A stretch of DNA of 64,000 nt from Actinoplanes sp. NBRC 103695 (GTDB lineage: Bacteria > Actinomycetota > Actinomycetes > Mycobacteriales > Micromonosporaceae): the NCBI RefSeq assembly GCF_030269485.1, contig NZ_BSTL01000012.1:248001-312000 (forward strand), in the 5' to 3' direction. Every line of letters begins with the position of its first letter. The stretch's first letter is position 1. The translations under genes and the position numbers were made by a program. A model generated the notes under the pieces. That model searched no databases and had not been told where the DNA came from. It saw nothing but the letters and a program-made list of their open reading frames with translations. Of this stretch, positions 39,910 to 49,026 are shown one piece after another.

Positions 39910-41580
39910 ATGGCTCGCATGTTTGGTGATCGACGATCGTTGCGCCGTGTCCTCGCGACCGGTGCCGGTCTGCTGTTTGGCCTGCTCCTGACGCTGCTCG
40001 GCCCGGCCTCCCCGGCCAGCGCCCACGCCGCGCTGGTCGGCAGCGATCCCGGCAACGGCACCGTGGTGCCGGACGCGCCCAACCGCGTGACCCTCTCCTT
40101 CAGTGAGTCGGTCCAGCTGCTGGCCGGCAAGATCCAGGTGCTCGCCCCGGACGGCAGCCGCGCCGACCAGGGCGACCCGCAGGCGGCCGGCAACTCGATC
40201 ACCATCCCGCTGCGCGCCGGCGGCGCCCGCGGCACCTACCTGGTCAGCTTCCGGGTCATCTCGGCGGACAGCCACCCGGTCGCCGGCAGCATCACCTTCT
40301 CGGTCGGCGCGCCGTCGGCCACACCCAGCGAGGGCGCGGTCGCCGAGGACGTCGACCCGGTGGTGCGCACGCTGATCCCGATCGGCAAATATCTCGGGTA
40401 CGCCGGACTCGTGCTGCTCGTCGGCCCCGTCCTGGTCCTCGCGCTGCTGTGGCCGCACCGCCTGTCCCGCACCGGACCGGCCCGTCTGGTCTGGACCGGC
40501 CTCGGCCTGATCGCGTTCAGCACGCTGCTGAGCATGTGGCTCCAGGCGCCCTACGCCACCGGCGCCGGCGTGTTCGGCGCCTCCCTGGGCGACCTTCAAG
40601 AGGTACTGGGCAGCACCTTCGGCGCGGTCATGCTGGTCCGGCTGGGCGTCATCGCCGCGGCCGCCTTCCTGCTGCGCCCCCTGCTGCGCGGCGAGGGCGG
40701 CGAGTCCAAGGCGGACCTGGCCCTGCTCGGCGTCCTCGGTGTCGCCGCGCTCGCCACCTGGCCGCTGACCGGCCACCCGACCGCGTCCCCCGTGGCCGGT
40801 GTCTCGGTCGTCGTCGACGCGGTCCACCTGTCCGCCATGGCCGTGTGGCTGGGCGGCCTGGTCATGCTGGTCGCGTTCCTGCTGCCCCGGGCCGACGAGC
40901 GCGAACTCGGCGCCATCCTGCCGATCTGGTCCCGCTGGGCGTTCACCGCCGTCGGGGCGCTGATCCTGGCCGGCGTGATCCAGGCGCTGATCGAGGTCAG
41001 CTCGTTCTCCGGGCTGTTCAAGTCCACGTACGGACAGCTCATCCTGGTCAAGGCCGGCCTGGCGGCGCTGGCGATCGGGGTGGCGGCCCTCTCCCGCAGG
41101 ATGGTGCTGTCCCGCTCGACGCCCGGCGGCCCCGGCCGGCTGCGGAAGGCGGTGCTCGTCGAGCTCGCCATCACCGCGGTCATCCTGGGTGTCACGTCGG
41201 CGCTGGTCCAGATCCCGCCTCCGCGCACGGCCGAGGCGGCGCAGACCGGCACCACCAGCACCACGGTGACCCAGACCGTGAAGGACAGCACGATGTCCCT
41301 GCAGGTGGACGTGTTCCCGGCGACCGTCGGCAACAACAGCATCCATCTGTACGCGTACACGCTCGACAACAAGCCCCTGCCGGTCGTCGAGTGGACCGCC
41401 ACGGCGGCGCTGGCCTCCGCCAACATCGAGCCGATCGAGATCCCGCTCCTGCGCATCACGGACTTCCACGCGATCGGCGACATCGCCCTGCCCCAGGCCG
41501 GCGACTGGAAGCTGACCTTCACCATCCGCACCAGCGACATCGACCGCTCGACGCTGTCCACAACAGTCAAGGTCAACTGA
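39910..41580 (+). CDS. CopC-CopD fusion, copper resistance/import protein
   Basis: The protein has 556 residues. The signal peptide ends ASA-HAALVGSDPGNG, leaving the Cu-ligand His at the mature N-terminus. A CopC cupredoxin-like domain (about 38-140, with ISADSHPVAGSITFSVG) follows, then about eight membrane helices of CopD (about 150-430). A C-terminal YtkA/FixH-like domain (about 440-556) completes the fusion. GGGGA is 4 nt from the ATG at 39910; an ATG at 39919 is possible. Copper handling is the family role. Confidence 0.93.
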   Translation: MARMFGDRRSLRRVLATGAGLLFGLLLTLLGPASPASAHAALVGSDPGNGTVVPDAPNRVTLSFSESVQLLAGKIQVLAPDGSRADQGDPQAAGNSITIPLRAGGARGTYLVSFRVISADSHPVAGSITFSVGAPSATPSEGAVAEDVDPVVRTLIPIGKYLGYAGLVLLVGPVLVLALLWPHRLSRTGPARLVWTGLGLIAFSTLLSMWLQAPYATGAGVFGASLGDLQEVLGSTFGAVMLVRLGVIAAAAFLLRPLLRGEGGESKADLALLGVLGVAALATWPLTGHPTASPVAGVSVVVDAVHLSAMAVWLGGLVMLVAFLLPRADERELGAILPIWSRWAFTAVGALILAGVIQALIEVSSFSGLFKSTYGQLILVKAGLAALAIGVAALSRRMVLSRSTPGGPGRLRKAVLVELAITAVILGVTSALVQIPPPRTAEAAQTGTTSTTVTQTVKDSTMSLQVDVFPATVGNNSIHLYAYTLDNKPLPVVEWTATAALASANIEPIEIPLLRITDFHAIGDIALPQAGDWKLTFTIRTSDIDRSTLSTTVKVN

Positions 41581-42019
41581 GCGCGGGTATCTCCACGCGG
41601 GCATCGCGGAGCGCGTCCGGATCGGGTCCTCCTTCGGTCACCGTCTTCTTGATGACCTTGCGGATCCGCTCCGGGGTTTGTCCGCGGAGCGGGCTTTTTG
41701 TCGCGGAGCGGGCTTTTGTCCGCGGAGCGGCTGAGCGGTTTTGTCCGCGGAGCGGACGGAGCGGTTTTGTCCGCGGAGCGGACGGGGCGCAACCGCTCAC
41801 GCACCTGGCAGGGAGCGCAGCGACCGGTCCCCGGCGGGAGCGACGGTCCGGTCCACGACGGACCCGGGACAGCCTGTTCCTGATTTTGATCTTGGTTGAA
41901 CCGGCCTTTCTGACTGCTCCGCGCCGCACCGATCGGACTGTTAGCGTCCGTTTGACCACTTTGGTGACATTTTGGTATGTATCGTCTGCGCAGTGACACC
42001 CGAGAAGGGGGAGAAGCTC
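41581..42019. other. Intergenic region with repeated hairpin units
   Basis: This is a 439-bp gap between copCD and the large membrane-protein gene. The copy-rich part is listed separately (41677-41781). An AT-richer promoter-like stretch precedes the next gene (41935-41990, TTGACC ... TTTTGGTATGTAT). An open frame on the complement ends at 41573 (…KVIKKTVTEGGPDPDALRDAR...), but its N-terminal part runs antisense into the next gene, so I do not call it. Confidence 0.4.
41677..41781 (+). repeat. Five copies of TTTGTCCGCGGAGCGG
   Basis: Copies start at 41677, 41697 (one base missing), 41715, 41740 and 41766. Each has CCGCGG at its centre, and the spacers are made of GACGGAGCGG-like variants. 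The array lies in the copCD downstream region. It could be a terminator array or slippage product. Confidence 0.8.
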
Positions 42020-45000
42020 ATGCGGGCGCTGCGCACGATCCTCGGCATGCTGTTGCTGCTCATCGGACTTCCGGCACTGCTGATCGGGGCGGGTCTCTGG
42101 GCCGCGATGCAGCACCGCGACCCCGGCGGCGCCTACGGCGGACCATTGCAGACCATCGCCACGACCGGCCATGCCGTGGTCGTCGACGACGTGGACGCGT
42201 TGCTCCGCAACGATGCTCCGTTCACCCGAATCGGCAGCACCCGGCTCCGCCTCACGGCGACTTCGTCCGGCGCTCCCGCGTTCATCGGCCTCGCGCCCCG
42301 CGCCGACGCCGCGCGCTACCTCAACGGCGTGCCGCGCTCGGTCGTGGGCACGGTCGACATCGGTACCGGCGCCCTACCCGTCAAGACGATCCGGGAGGCG
42401 GGCATCCAAGCCCCCGCCCGAGTGCCCGCAGCCGAGAAGTTCTGGCTCCGCTCCGGCCTCGGCACCCTCGACTGGGATCCCGAAGCACTCGAAGGCCGCC
42501 CGTACAGCCTGGTCATCATGAACCGCGCCGCCCAGCCCGGCATGCAGCTGACGAGCACCGCCGAGTTCCGCCCCGGCTGGCTCAACTCCACCTCCTGGGC
42601 GCTGCTCATGCTCGGCAGCCTCACCCTGATGTCCGGCCTGATCGTCCTGGCCTGGCCCGGCAGCCGCCGCGAGGTCGTCTACGTCGTCGAGCCCAGCCAG
42701 GTCCCCGACCTGATGAAGGTCCTCGGCGCCCCCCTGCCCCTGGCCCGGATGGGCGGCCGCCACGCCGCCACGAACCGTCCCCGCAGCCTCGCCGACTCTC
42801 CTGGCACCCGCTCCTACGCGGGGTCGGGCGCTGTCGGTTCCGGCAGTGCACTCGCGACGGCCGAGGCTCCCGCCCTGGCAACCGCTACCGCCACCGCTCC
42901 CGCCCTGGCCACCGCCACCGCTCCCGCCCTGGCCACCGCCACCGCTCCCGGTCTGGCTGCCGTCACCGCTCCCGGTCTGGCCACCGCGACAGCTCCCTCT
43001 GGCGGGCTCGCCGGTCCGGCTCCTGCCCTGGCCGCCGACACCGAAGCGGCCTACCGGGCTGGAATCTCCGCGGCCTCGGCTGCGCTCGCCGCCGGGGGCT
43101 CCTCGGTGGACACCGTGCCGCCGTCCTGGCCGCCGGCTGGTCCGCCGTCGCCCGCGGCCTACGCGGCAGCGACCGCGCTCCCGGGCCGGCCCGGTGTCCA
43201 CGGCCAGCCGGTCGCCGGATCCAAGTCTCCCGCCCCCGGCGAGCCGCTGGAGTTCATCGGCGGGGGTGCCGCCTCCGCTTCGGGCCTGCCGCCGATGGCC
43301 GGCCTGGTGGGTGCGCCCAGTCCCGCCACCACGTCGGGCGATGCGCTGTTCGGCCGGCCGGCACGTCGCAAGCAGGCCCAGCCGTCCGAGGATGTGCCCG
43401 TCTTCGAAGCCTCCGCGGTAGGCGCCTGGGTCGCGGAAACCGCCGCCGCCCGGGCCCGCGAGACCGAGGCGCGTGCCGCCGCCGCCCTGGCCCGCGAACG
43501 CCGCAACGCCGCCACCCAGGCCGCGGCCGCCGCGGCTGCCGGTGCCTGGCAGGCGACCGCTCTGCGCCGCATTGACGACCGCAGGGTCGGCCTGACGCTC
43601 CCGCCCACCGCCGCGGTCAAGCCGTCCGAGGTCAAGCCAGCCGAGCCGACCTCCGAGGTCAAGCCCTCCGAGGCCGAGTCCATCAAGCCGACCTCTGAGG
43701 CCGAGTCCATCAAGCCGACCTCAGAGGTCAAGCCCAGCGAGCCGAAGCCCACCGGGCTGACCCAGCCGCCGCCGAAGGTCGAGCCGGTCGAGAACGCTGC
43801 GGATGCCAAGTCTTCAGTGACTCAAACGCCGGATCCCAGGCGGGGAACGGCGGTGTCCCCGCTCGCGGGTCCGGCCAAGCCTGCCGCTACGACCGGGTCT
43901 CCTTCGGCAACGACCGCCGGCGCGAAGCCGGTCGCGGAGTCGAAGCCTGTCGCGGAGCGCAAGGCGACCGCCGACACGAAGCCCGCCACCGAGCCCAAGC
44001 CGGCCGTTAAGCCCGAGCCGGTTGCCGCGCCGGCCGCCTCGGCTGCTCAGCCCGCGTCGGACAAGGCGACCGGTGCGGCGGCGACAGCCAAACCTCCAGT
44101 GAGTGAAACCCCTGGCCCGCGGCGTGAGTCGATGCCGACTGCCGATGCCGGTGCTGCCGCGCAGAGCAAGACCGACGCGGATGAGGGTCAGCCGTCCGGC
44201 TTCGCGCGGTTGCTGGCTTCGCTGTCGGCGTCGCCCGCGCTGCCGGGGCAGACTTCGGCGGCGGGCAAACCCTCTGCGGGACCGGATCGTGGCACGCAGG
44301 TTACGGCCACGCGCGCTACGTCGGCAGCCCAGCAGGGCACGACCGGCCAGCAGAACACCGCCACGACGACAATGCCGTCGAAGTCGGACGGCGAGACCGC
44401 CGCGCTCCGCCAGGGAGCCGCCGACGCGGCCGCCCTCCGCGCAGCCATCGGCCTGCCCAAGAAGCCCGCCGCGCCCCCGACCGCGCCACCGGCGCCGACG
44501 GCGACCCCAGCCGCGACCCCGGCCCCGGGCACGACCGTGACCCCGGGTGCGGGTGCGGTCCCGGGCACGGCCAGGACTCCGGCCGCGCCCACGGTCACAT
44601 CTCGTCCCGCGACCGACGCGGGGCGGTTCCAGACGTCCGCCAAACCCACGTTGGGCGGCCCGGGTCGTTCGCTGCTGGGGGCGGCCATGGCTCGTACCGG
44701 CCAGCCCACAGCGGGCAAGACCGTCCTGGAGCAGTCAGCCCAGCGACCGACCACCACCGGTACCGGCGCACCCGTGAAGCCCGGTGACGGAAGCGCGGCC
44801 ACCACCAAGCCGGCGCAGGCCCCTGAGAGCCCGAAGCCGGTTCCCGCGCAGGCTGCCGGTTCGAATTCGGGCCAGGACCCGGCCGGCGGCGAGGCAAGTC
44901 GCCCGACCCGTCCCGGCGCTTCCGCCCAGGCTGCCACTTCGACGCCCCCGGGGACGAGGAGCATGCAGCAGTCCACCCGCTCCGGAGCGCCGGGCGCCAC

Positions 45001-45646
45001 GTCATCCACCCGCCCCGGAACGCCGGGCGCCACGTCATCCACCCGCCCCGGAACCACAGGCGTGGCGTCGTCCACACCGCCCGGCGGCAGGGCGTCAGCG
45101 GTGCAGCCCACGCACTACCGGGACTTGACCACGCTGGCCGGCAACCCCGCCGCGAACGAGTCCGGTTCGCCGAGCACCGCGACCGCCCCGGCACAACAGA
45201 GCACCGCGACCGCCCCGGCCCCACCCAAGCCCATGCCGGCCCCGACCCGACCCACAGTCCCGTCACCGGCCAGGCCCACCTCACCCAACCGCCCGGTCGT
45301 CCCCGAACCCACACCGACCCGCCCGGCGGCCACCACCCCGACGACCCAGCCGGGCACCCGGACGGGCTCAGGAGGCGCAGCACCGCCCGCCTCGGACACC
45401 CCCGCCTCGGACACCCCCGCCCGGAGCGAGCTCAACGCCCTGGGCCGCCCAGGTTCGTCGCTGCGGCGGGACTACCCGGCCACCGGCAAATCCGCCACCA
45501 AGGGCACTGACGAGGCCAAACAGGGCCTTTCCAGCTACAAGGCGGAGGCCGCCAAGCTGCTGGGCGGCTCCCGCTCGGCAAAGAACTCGGCAAAGAACTC
45601 GGCAAAGAACTCGGCGAAGAAGAAGCCCGACCAGCCCACCGACTGA
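42020..45646 (+). CDS. Giant two-helix membrane protein with about 980-residue disordered tail
   Basis: The protein has 1208 residues from the ATG at 42020 (GGGGGAG upstream). TM1 (about 8-30) and TM2 (about 205-226) flank an external domain of about 170 residues. The rest is low-complexity Ala/Pro/Thr/Lys: ALATATAP-type repeats near 300, a PTSEVKPSEAESIK repeat near 550, STRPGTPGATS repeats near 1000, and a C-terminal (KNSA)3-KKK. The topology predicts the tail in the cytoplasm. No known domain is recognised. The lysine-rich end resembles histone-H1-like DNA-binding tails, which is only an impression. Confidence 0.85.
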   Translation: MRALRTILGMLLLLIGLPALLIGAGLWAAMQHRDPGGAYGGPLQTIATTGHAVVVDDVDALLRNDAPFTRIGSTRLRLTATSSGAPAFIGLAPRADAARYLNGVPRSVVGTVDIGTGALPVKTIREAGIQAPARVPAAEKFWLRSGLGTLDWDPEALEGRPYSLVIMNRAAQPGMQLTSTAEFRPGWLNSTSWALLMLGSLTLMSGLIVLAWPGSRREVVYVVEPSQVPDLMKVLGAPLPLARMGGRHAATNRPRSLADSPGTRSYAGSGAVGSGSALATAEAPALATATATAPALATATAPALATATAPGLAAVTAPGLATATAPSGGLAGPAPALAADTEAAYRAGISAASAALAAGGSSVDTVPPSWPPAGPPSPAAYAAATALPGRPGVHGQPVAGSKSPAPGEPLEFIGGGAASASGLPPMAGLVGAPSPATTSGDALFGRPARRKQAQPSEDVPVFEASAVGAWVAETAAARARETEARAAAALARERRNAATQAAAAAAAGAWQATALRRIDDRRVGLTLPPTAAVKPSEVKPAEPTSEVKPSEAESIKPTSEAESIKPTSEVKPSEPKPTGLTQPPPKVEPVENAADAKSSVTQTPDPRRGTAVSPLAGPAKPAATTGSPSATTAGAKPVAESKPVAERKATADTKPATEPKPAVKPEPVAAPAASAAQPASDKATGAAATAKPPVSETPGPRRESMPTADAGAAAQSKTDADEGQPSGFARLLASLSASPALPGQTSAAGKPSAGPDRGTQVTATRATSAAQQGTTGQQNTATTTMPSKSDGETAALRQGAADAAALRAAIGLPKKPAAPPTAPPAPTATPAATPAPGTTVTPGAGAVPGTARTPAAPTVTSRPATDAGRFQTSAKPTLGGPGRSLLGAAMARTGQPTAGKTVLEQSAQRPTTTGTGAPVKPGDGSAATTKPAQAPESPKPVPAQAAGSNSGQDPAGGEASRPTRPGASAQAATSTPPGTRSMQQSTRSGAPGATSSTRPGTPGATSSTRPGTTGVASSTPPGGRASAVQPTHYRDLTTLAGNPAANESGSPSTATAPAQQSTATAPAPPKPMPAPTRPTVPSPARPTSPNRPVVPEPTPTRPAATTPTTQPGTRTGSGGAAPPASDTPASDTPARSELNALGRPGSSLRRDYPATGKSATKGTDEAKQGLSSYKAEAAKLLGGSRSAKNSAKNSAKNSAKKKPDQPTD
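45575..45610 (+). repeat. 12-bp repeat in the 3' end of the large gene
   Basis: TCGGCAAAGAAC occurs three times in a row (45575, 45587, 45599), encoding the (S)AKN units of the C-terminal tail. It is in-frame, so repeat number changes would alter only tail length. Confidence 0.85.
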
Positions 45647-45659
45647 TCCCAGCGAACCA

Positions 45660-45692
45660 CGAAGGCCGCCCCACCCACCGGGGCGGCCTTCG
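45660..45692 (+). terminator. Terminator after the large membrane-protein gene
   Basis: A perfect 13-bp stem (CGAAGGCCGCCCC at 45660-45672 with 45680-45692) with a 7-nt loop lies 13 bases after the stop codon. Confidence 0.85.
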
Positions 45693-45841
45693 TCGCATCC
45701 CGGACTCCGCGCACACCATGTCCGCCGCTGACGCGGTCGCGCTGCTGCGCCACTTAGAAGCCCATGACGTCCCGGCCTGCAGCTGCCGGATCTACCCCCG
45801 GAAACAGCGAAAGGGCCCCACCAAGGGAGCCCTTCCACAGA

Positions 45842-45918
45842 TGGGGTGACCGACGGGACTTGAACCCGCGACCCCCGGGACCACAACCCGGTGCTCTACC
45901 AGCTGAGCTACGACCACC
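45842..45918 (-). tRNA. tRNA-His (anticodon GUG)
   Basis: The complement strand folds as a histidine tRNA: acceptor GTGGTCG with an extra G at position -1 (45918), anticodon loop TTGTGGT with GUG, T-arm GCGGGTTCAAGTCCCGT. The CCA end is encoded (45842-45844). Encoded CCA and the G-1 both support the call. Confidence 0.95.
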
Positions 45919-46012
45919 ATCGCGGCGCACGGAAGCAATCACCGTGGCGCCCGGCAATCATAGCCGCACCCCACCGGCCCTCGTCGAGCGGGTTTGGGTG
46001 TGGCGTGGTGAC

Positions 46013-46603
46013 CTACAACTCGGCAGCGATGGCCTTCGCTTGCTCGACGTCCGGTCCGGGCAGCGGCACGAAAATGGTGCGGCGGTAATACTCCAGCTCA
46101 CGGATGCTTTCGCGGATGTCGGCGAGGGCCCGGTGGGCGAGTCCCTTGGACGGCTGACCGAAGTACACGCGCGGGTACCAGCGCCGGGCCAGTTCCTTGA
46201 TCGAGGACACGTCGATCATGCGGTAGTGCAGGTGGTTGTCGAGCGTCGGCATGTCCCGGGCGAGGAAGCCGCGGTCGGTGGCGATCGAGTTGCCGCACAG
46301 GGGGGCGGTCCGCGGGTTGGGGACGTGCTCTTTCACGTAGGCGAGCACGGCCTCCTCGGCCTCGGCCATGGTGACGACCGACCTGCGCACCTCGTCGGTG
46401 AGCCCGGATTTGGCGTGCATGTCGCGCACCACGTCGGGCATGGACTCGAGCGCGGCGTCGTCGGCATGAATGACCAGGTCGACGCCGTCACCGAGCACGT
46501 TCAGCTCCGGATCGGTGATCAATGCCGCGACCTCGATCAGCTTGTCCTTGCCGAGGTCCAGGCCGGTCATCTCACAGTCGATCCACACCAGAAGATCCGC
46601 CAC
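46013..46603 (-). CDS. orn: Oligoribonuclease
   Basis: It is a 3'-5' exonuclease that degrades dinucleotides and short RNA (including pGpG). The protein has 196 residues from a GTG. The DEDDh residues are Asp9 and Glu11 (WIDCEMTGLD), Asp in NSIATDRGFLARDMP, and the His/Asp pair in HRALADIRESI. IDVSSIKELARRWYP is typical. The tRNA-His lies just downstream, an arrangement common in actinobacteria. Confidence 0.96.
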   Translation of the reverse strand: MADLLVWIDCEMTGLDLGKDKLIEVAALITDPELNVLGDGVDLVIHADDAALESMPDVVRDMHAKSGLTDEVRRSVVTMAEAEEAVLAYVKEHVPNPRTAPLCGNSIATDRGFLARDMPTLDNHLHYRMIDVSSIKELARRWYPRVYFGQPSKGLAHRALADIRESIRELEYYRRTIFVPLPGPDVEQAKAIAAEL

Positions 46604-46756
46604 GCCGCTCAGCCTAGTCCCCGCCGGTCGCTGTGTGCGGCAGCTACTTCTTTTGTCCGTTTCAGGCAGGCCCTTCCTACTTGTGCGGTCTACCGGCTAA
46701 AGTGGTGCTTAACGGACGAAGCCCCCCTTCGGTTACTCCGTTTCCCCCGGTAAAGG

Positions 46757-46783
46757 GCCCTCCGCGTCGGCAGCGCGGGGGGC
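46757..46783 (+). terminator. Hairpin in the region upstream of the LuxR remnant
   Basis: A 10-bp stem (46757-46766 with 46774-46783, one G-U pair) has a 7-nt loop and is followed by TCTTTC. The 46604-46880 interval has no gene on either strand that I can support. A TTGTGC ... GGCTAAAGT promoter-like pair lies at about 46681-46703, so a short transcript ending at this hairpin is possible. Confidence 0.4.
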
Positions 46784-46885
46784 TCTTTCAAGATCAAGAC
46801 CGTTTATGCGTACGCGCGGCTCGCTGCTCCAACCGCAGGCACCACCGACGCGTGGCACACCGCGGCCCGCGCGGGCCGCAGGTCG

Positions 46886-47071
46886 TGCTGGCCGAAGGCC
46901 GTCCTGACCCTGGTCGGCCAAGGCGCGTCCGATCAGGAGATCGCGAAGACCCTGAACCTCGCCGAGGGAACGGTCAAGACCCACGTGAGCGCCATCCTGC
47001 AACGTCTGACGCTCACCAACCGGGTCCAGGCGGCGATCCTGGCCTACGAGGCCGGCCTGGGGAACCCCTGA
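46886..47071 (+). pseudogene. LuxR/NarL helix-turn-helix fragment
   Basis: The frame ending at 47071 gives VLTLVGQGASDQEIAKTLNLAEGTVKTHVSAILQRLTLTNRVQAAILAYEAGLGNP, an intact NarL-type DNA-binding domain except for its first helix (the usual LTxRE). No start codon or receiver domain precedes it in frame, so it is the broken end of a response-regulator gene. Confidence 0.65.
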
Positions 47072-47132
47072 CCCGGGCACGACACCGTCGCTGTCCGGAA
47101 GCGCTGCGCAGTGCCGCGATCAACCACGTCAC

Positions 47133-47201
47133 CTGAGTCCTGTCTCGTGGATCACTCTGGACCCCGCCTTGCATTTGGGTGATCCACGAGACAGGACTCA
47201 G
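47133..47201. repeat. Perfect 23-bp inverted repeat around a 23-bp centre
   Basis: The arms at 47133-47155 and 47179-47201 are exact reverse complements. The right arm contains the stop codon of the lipoprotein gene (47198-47200). There is no U-run. It is longer and more perfect than ordinary terminators in this window and lies beside a gene remnant, so it could be a MITE-like miniature element or paired IS ends, or a bidirectional terminator. Confidence 0.9.
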
Positions 47202-47638
47202 CCGACGGTGTCGAGCCCGCTCTCGCCGCACACCTCGGACATCTCCGCCGCGACAGCGCTGACCGCCGCCACGGCATCGGGTTCACCCTCGGAGCCGGCC
47301 GACGCCTTGGCGGTGACGTAGGCGGCGGCAAGCCGCGCGGACGCGTCGGCGATGGGCGCGTCGGCGGTCCCCGACGCGGCGACGATGGCGTCGACCACGC
47401 CAGGGTTCATCAGCGTTCCGTCGTTGATGGCCGCGGCCAGTTCCCCGCAGGCCACCGTGCCCGGCTCGTCCTCGGTGGCCGAGGGGTCTGCCGAAGGACC
47501 GGCCAGCGGAACCGAGGGAGCGCCGCCGGGTGCCGGCGACAAAGGAGTGCCGCCCGTGCCGGTGGTGGAATCACCCGAGGAACATCCTGCGAGCAGCACC
47601 AGCACGGTCACGAGCGGCAACATCAAACGTCGGGGCAT
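47198..47638 (-). CDS. Lipoprotein, unknown function
   Basis: The protein has 146 residues from the ATG at 47638. The lipobox LLAGC is at about residues 15-19 after MPRRLMLPLVTVLV. A Gly/Pro/Ser-rich linker precedes a small all-helical domain (VACGELAAAINDGTLMNPGVVDAIVAASG ... AVAAEMSEVCGE) with two Cys that may pair. No family is recognised. Confidence 0.8.
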   Translation of the reverse strand: MPRRLMLPLVTVLVLLAGCSSGDSTTGTGGTPLSPAPGGAPSVPLAGPSADPSATEDEPGTVACGELAAAINDGTLMNPGVVDAIVAASGTADAPIADASARLAAAYVTAKASAGSEGEPDAVAAVSAVAAEMSEVCGESGLDTVG

Positions 47639-47678
47639 AAAGGCAGTATGCCGGTTTCGCACCCATGGGCAGGGAGGG

Positions 47679-48926
47679 TCAGAGGGCGCTGCCCTTCTTG
47701 TACTCGTCCCAGCTCAGGCTCCAGTCGGTCCACCCGTTGCCCTGCGCGAGGCGGCGCTCGGTGCCCTTGACGGTGACCGGGTCACCCATCCGAGTGCGGG
47801 CGAACAACCACGCGCCCATCGCCATCGACACGTTCACGCAGCCGTGCGAGACGTTGCTGCGGCCCTGCACGCCCTCGGACCACGGCGCCGCGTGGATGAA
47901 CTCGCCGCCCCAGGTCAGGCGCTGCGCGTAGTCGATCTCGGTGCGGTAGCCCTCCTCCGGGCCGAGCTCGTCCATCGTGTCGAAGACGGTGTGCCGCTTC
48001 TTCTCGATCACGACCATCGTGCCGCTGGAGGACGGGGTCGACTTCTTGCCCAGGCTGACCGGGATGGTCTTGATCAGCTTGCCGTTCTCCCGGACCTGCA
48101 TGCGCTTGTTCTTGTTGTCGACGGTCATGACGAACGACCGGCCGATCTTGAGGTTGACGCTGATGTTCGAGCGGCCGTACCAGCCGTCGCCCATGGTCAC
48201 GCCCTGCAGGTTGGCGTCGTACGACACCTTGCTGCCGGCCTTCCAGAACGTCTTCGGCCGGTAGTGCACCTCGGTCGCGCTGTACCAGTGCCAGGTGCCC
48301 TCCTGCGAGGGCGACGAGGTGACCTTCATCCGGCGCTCGACCTCGGCCCGGTACTTCTCCGGCACCGAGCGGCCGAAGCGCATGATCAGCGGCATCGCCA
48401 CGCCGACGCTCGAGTTGTCGCCGAGGAAGCTGGAGACCTTGACCAGCTTCGACGGCTTCTTCATCACCGTGAAGCTGCTCTCGGTGGTGGTGGTCTTGCC
48501 CTCCTGCTCGGGGGCGCTGACCGTCACCGTGTACTTACCGCCCCAGCTCATGCCCTTGGCCGGCGTCCACGTGCCCTTGTCGGTGTCGGTCTCGCCGTCG
48601 ACCTCCTTGCCGTCGGCGTCCTTCACCGTGACCTTGGTGTTGGCCATGTCCTCGCTGGTGAACTTGACCGGCTCGAGGGCCTTGACGCCGCTGGCGCCGG
48701 TCTCGGGCGAGCTGACCTTGACGATGCTGGGCGGGGGAGCGGGCGATTCCGCCGGCCCGCCACCCTGGGCGCCGTTGGCATCCGATCCGCCCTGCCAGGA
48801 GGGCGACTTGTCGCCGCTGCAACCGGCGCCGAGCAGGACGGCACCGGTGGCCACCAAAGCCATCGCGTACCGCAGGCCGCGTCGCCCGCCGAGCCGAGTC
48901 GTACGAGTCACCTTCGTCTCCTTCAT
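47679..48926 (-). CDS. L,D-transpeptidase lipoprotein, paralogue 1
   Basis: The protein has 415 residues. The lipobox is LLGAGC (about residue 35). Two bacterial Ig-like domains (about 70-280) precede a YkuD catalytic domain with IHAAPWSEGVQGRSNVSHGCVNVS, containing the active His and Cys of the SHGCVN motif. It makes 3-3 peptidoglycan cross-links in the cell wall. It follows a closely related gene by 100 bases on the same strand. Confidence 0.95.
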   Translation of the reverse strand: MKETKVTRTTRLGGRRGLRYAMALVATGAVLLGAGCSGDKSPSWQGGSDANGAQGGGPAESPAPPPSIVKVSSPETGASGVKALEPVKFTSEDMANTKVTVKDADGKEVDGETDTDKGTWTPAKGMSWGGKYTVTVSAPEQEGKTTTTESSFTVMKKPSKLVKVSSFLGDNSSVGVAMPLIMRFGRSVPEKYRAEVERRMKVTSSPSQEGTWHWYSATEVHYRPKTFWKAGSKVSYDANLQGVTMGDGWYGRSNISVNLKIGRSFVMTVDNKNKRMQVRENGKLIKTIPVSLGKKSTPSSSGTMVVIEKKRHTVFDTMDELGPEEGYRTEIDYAQRLTWGGEFIHAAPWSEGVQGRSNVSHGCVNVSMAMGAWLFARTRMGDPVTVKGTERRLAQGNGWTDWSLSWDEYKKGSAL

Positions 48927-49026
48927 CAGGGCCACACCTGGCGCCTCATCCGCCGACCATCTTCCGTCATGAATGGCCGAGCGACCAATCCCGCATTCGT
49001 GCCAGGCACCGAACGCGATCGAGGCG

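Noticed and set aside
41573..42172. Minus-strand frame between copCD and the large gene, ending KVIKKTVTEGGPDPDALRDAR
   Set aside because: The C-terminal part looks slightly protein-like, but most of the frame runs through the repeat array and antisense to the next gene; no start or ribosome site fits.
46633..47136. Plus-strand 167-codon frame over the LuxR remnant
   Set aside because: It is out of frame with the helix-turn-helix sequence; the real similarity lies in the frame ending at 47071.
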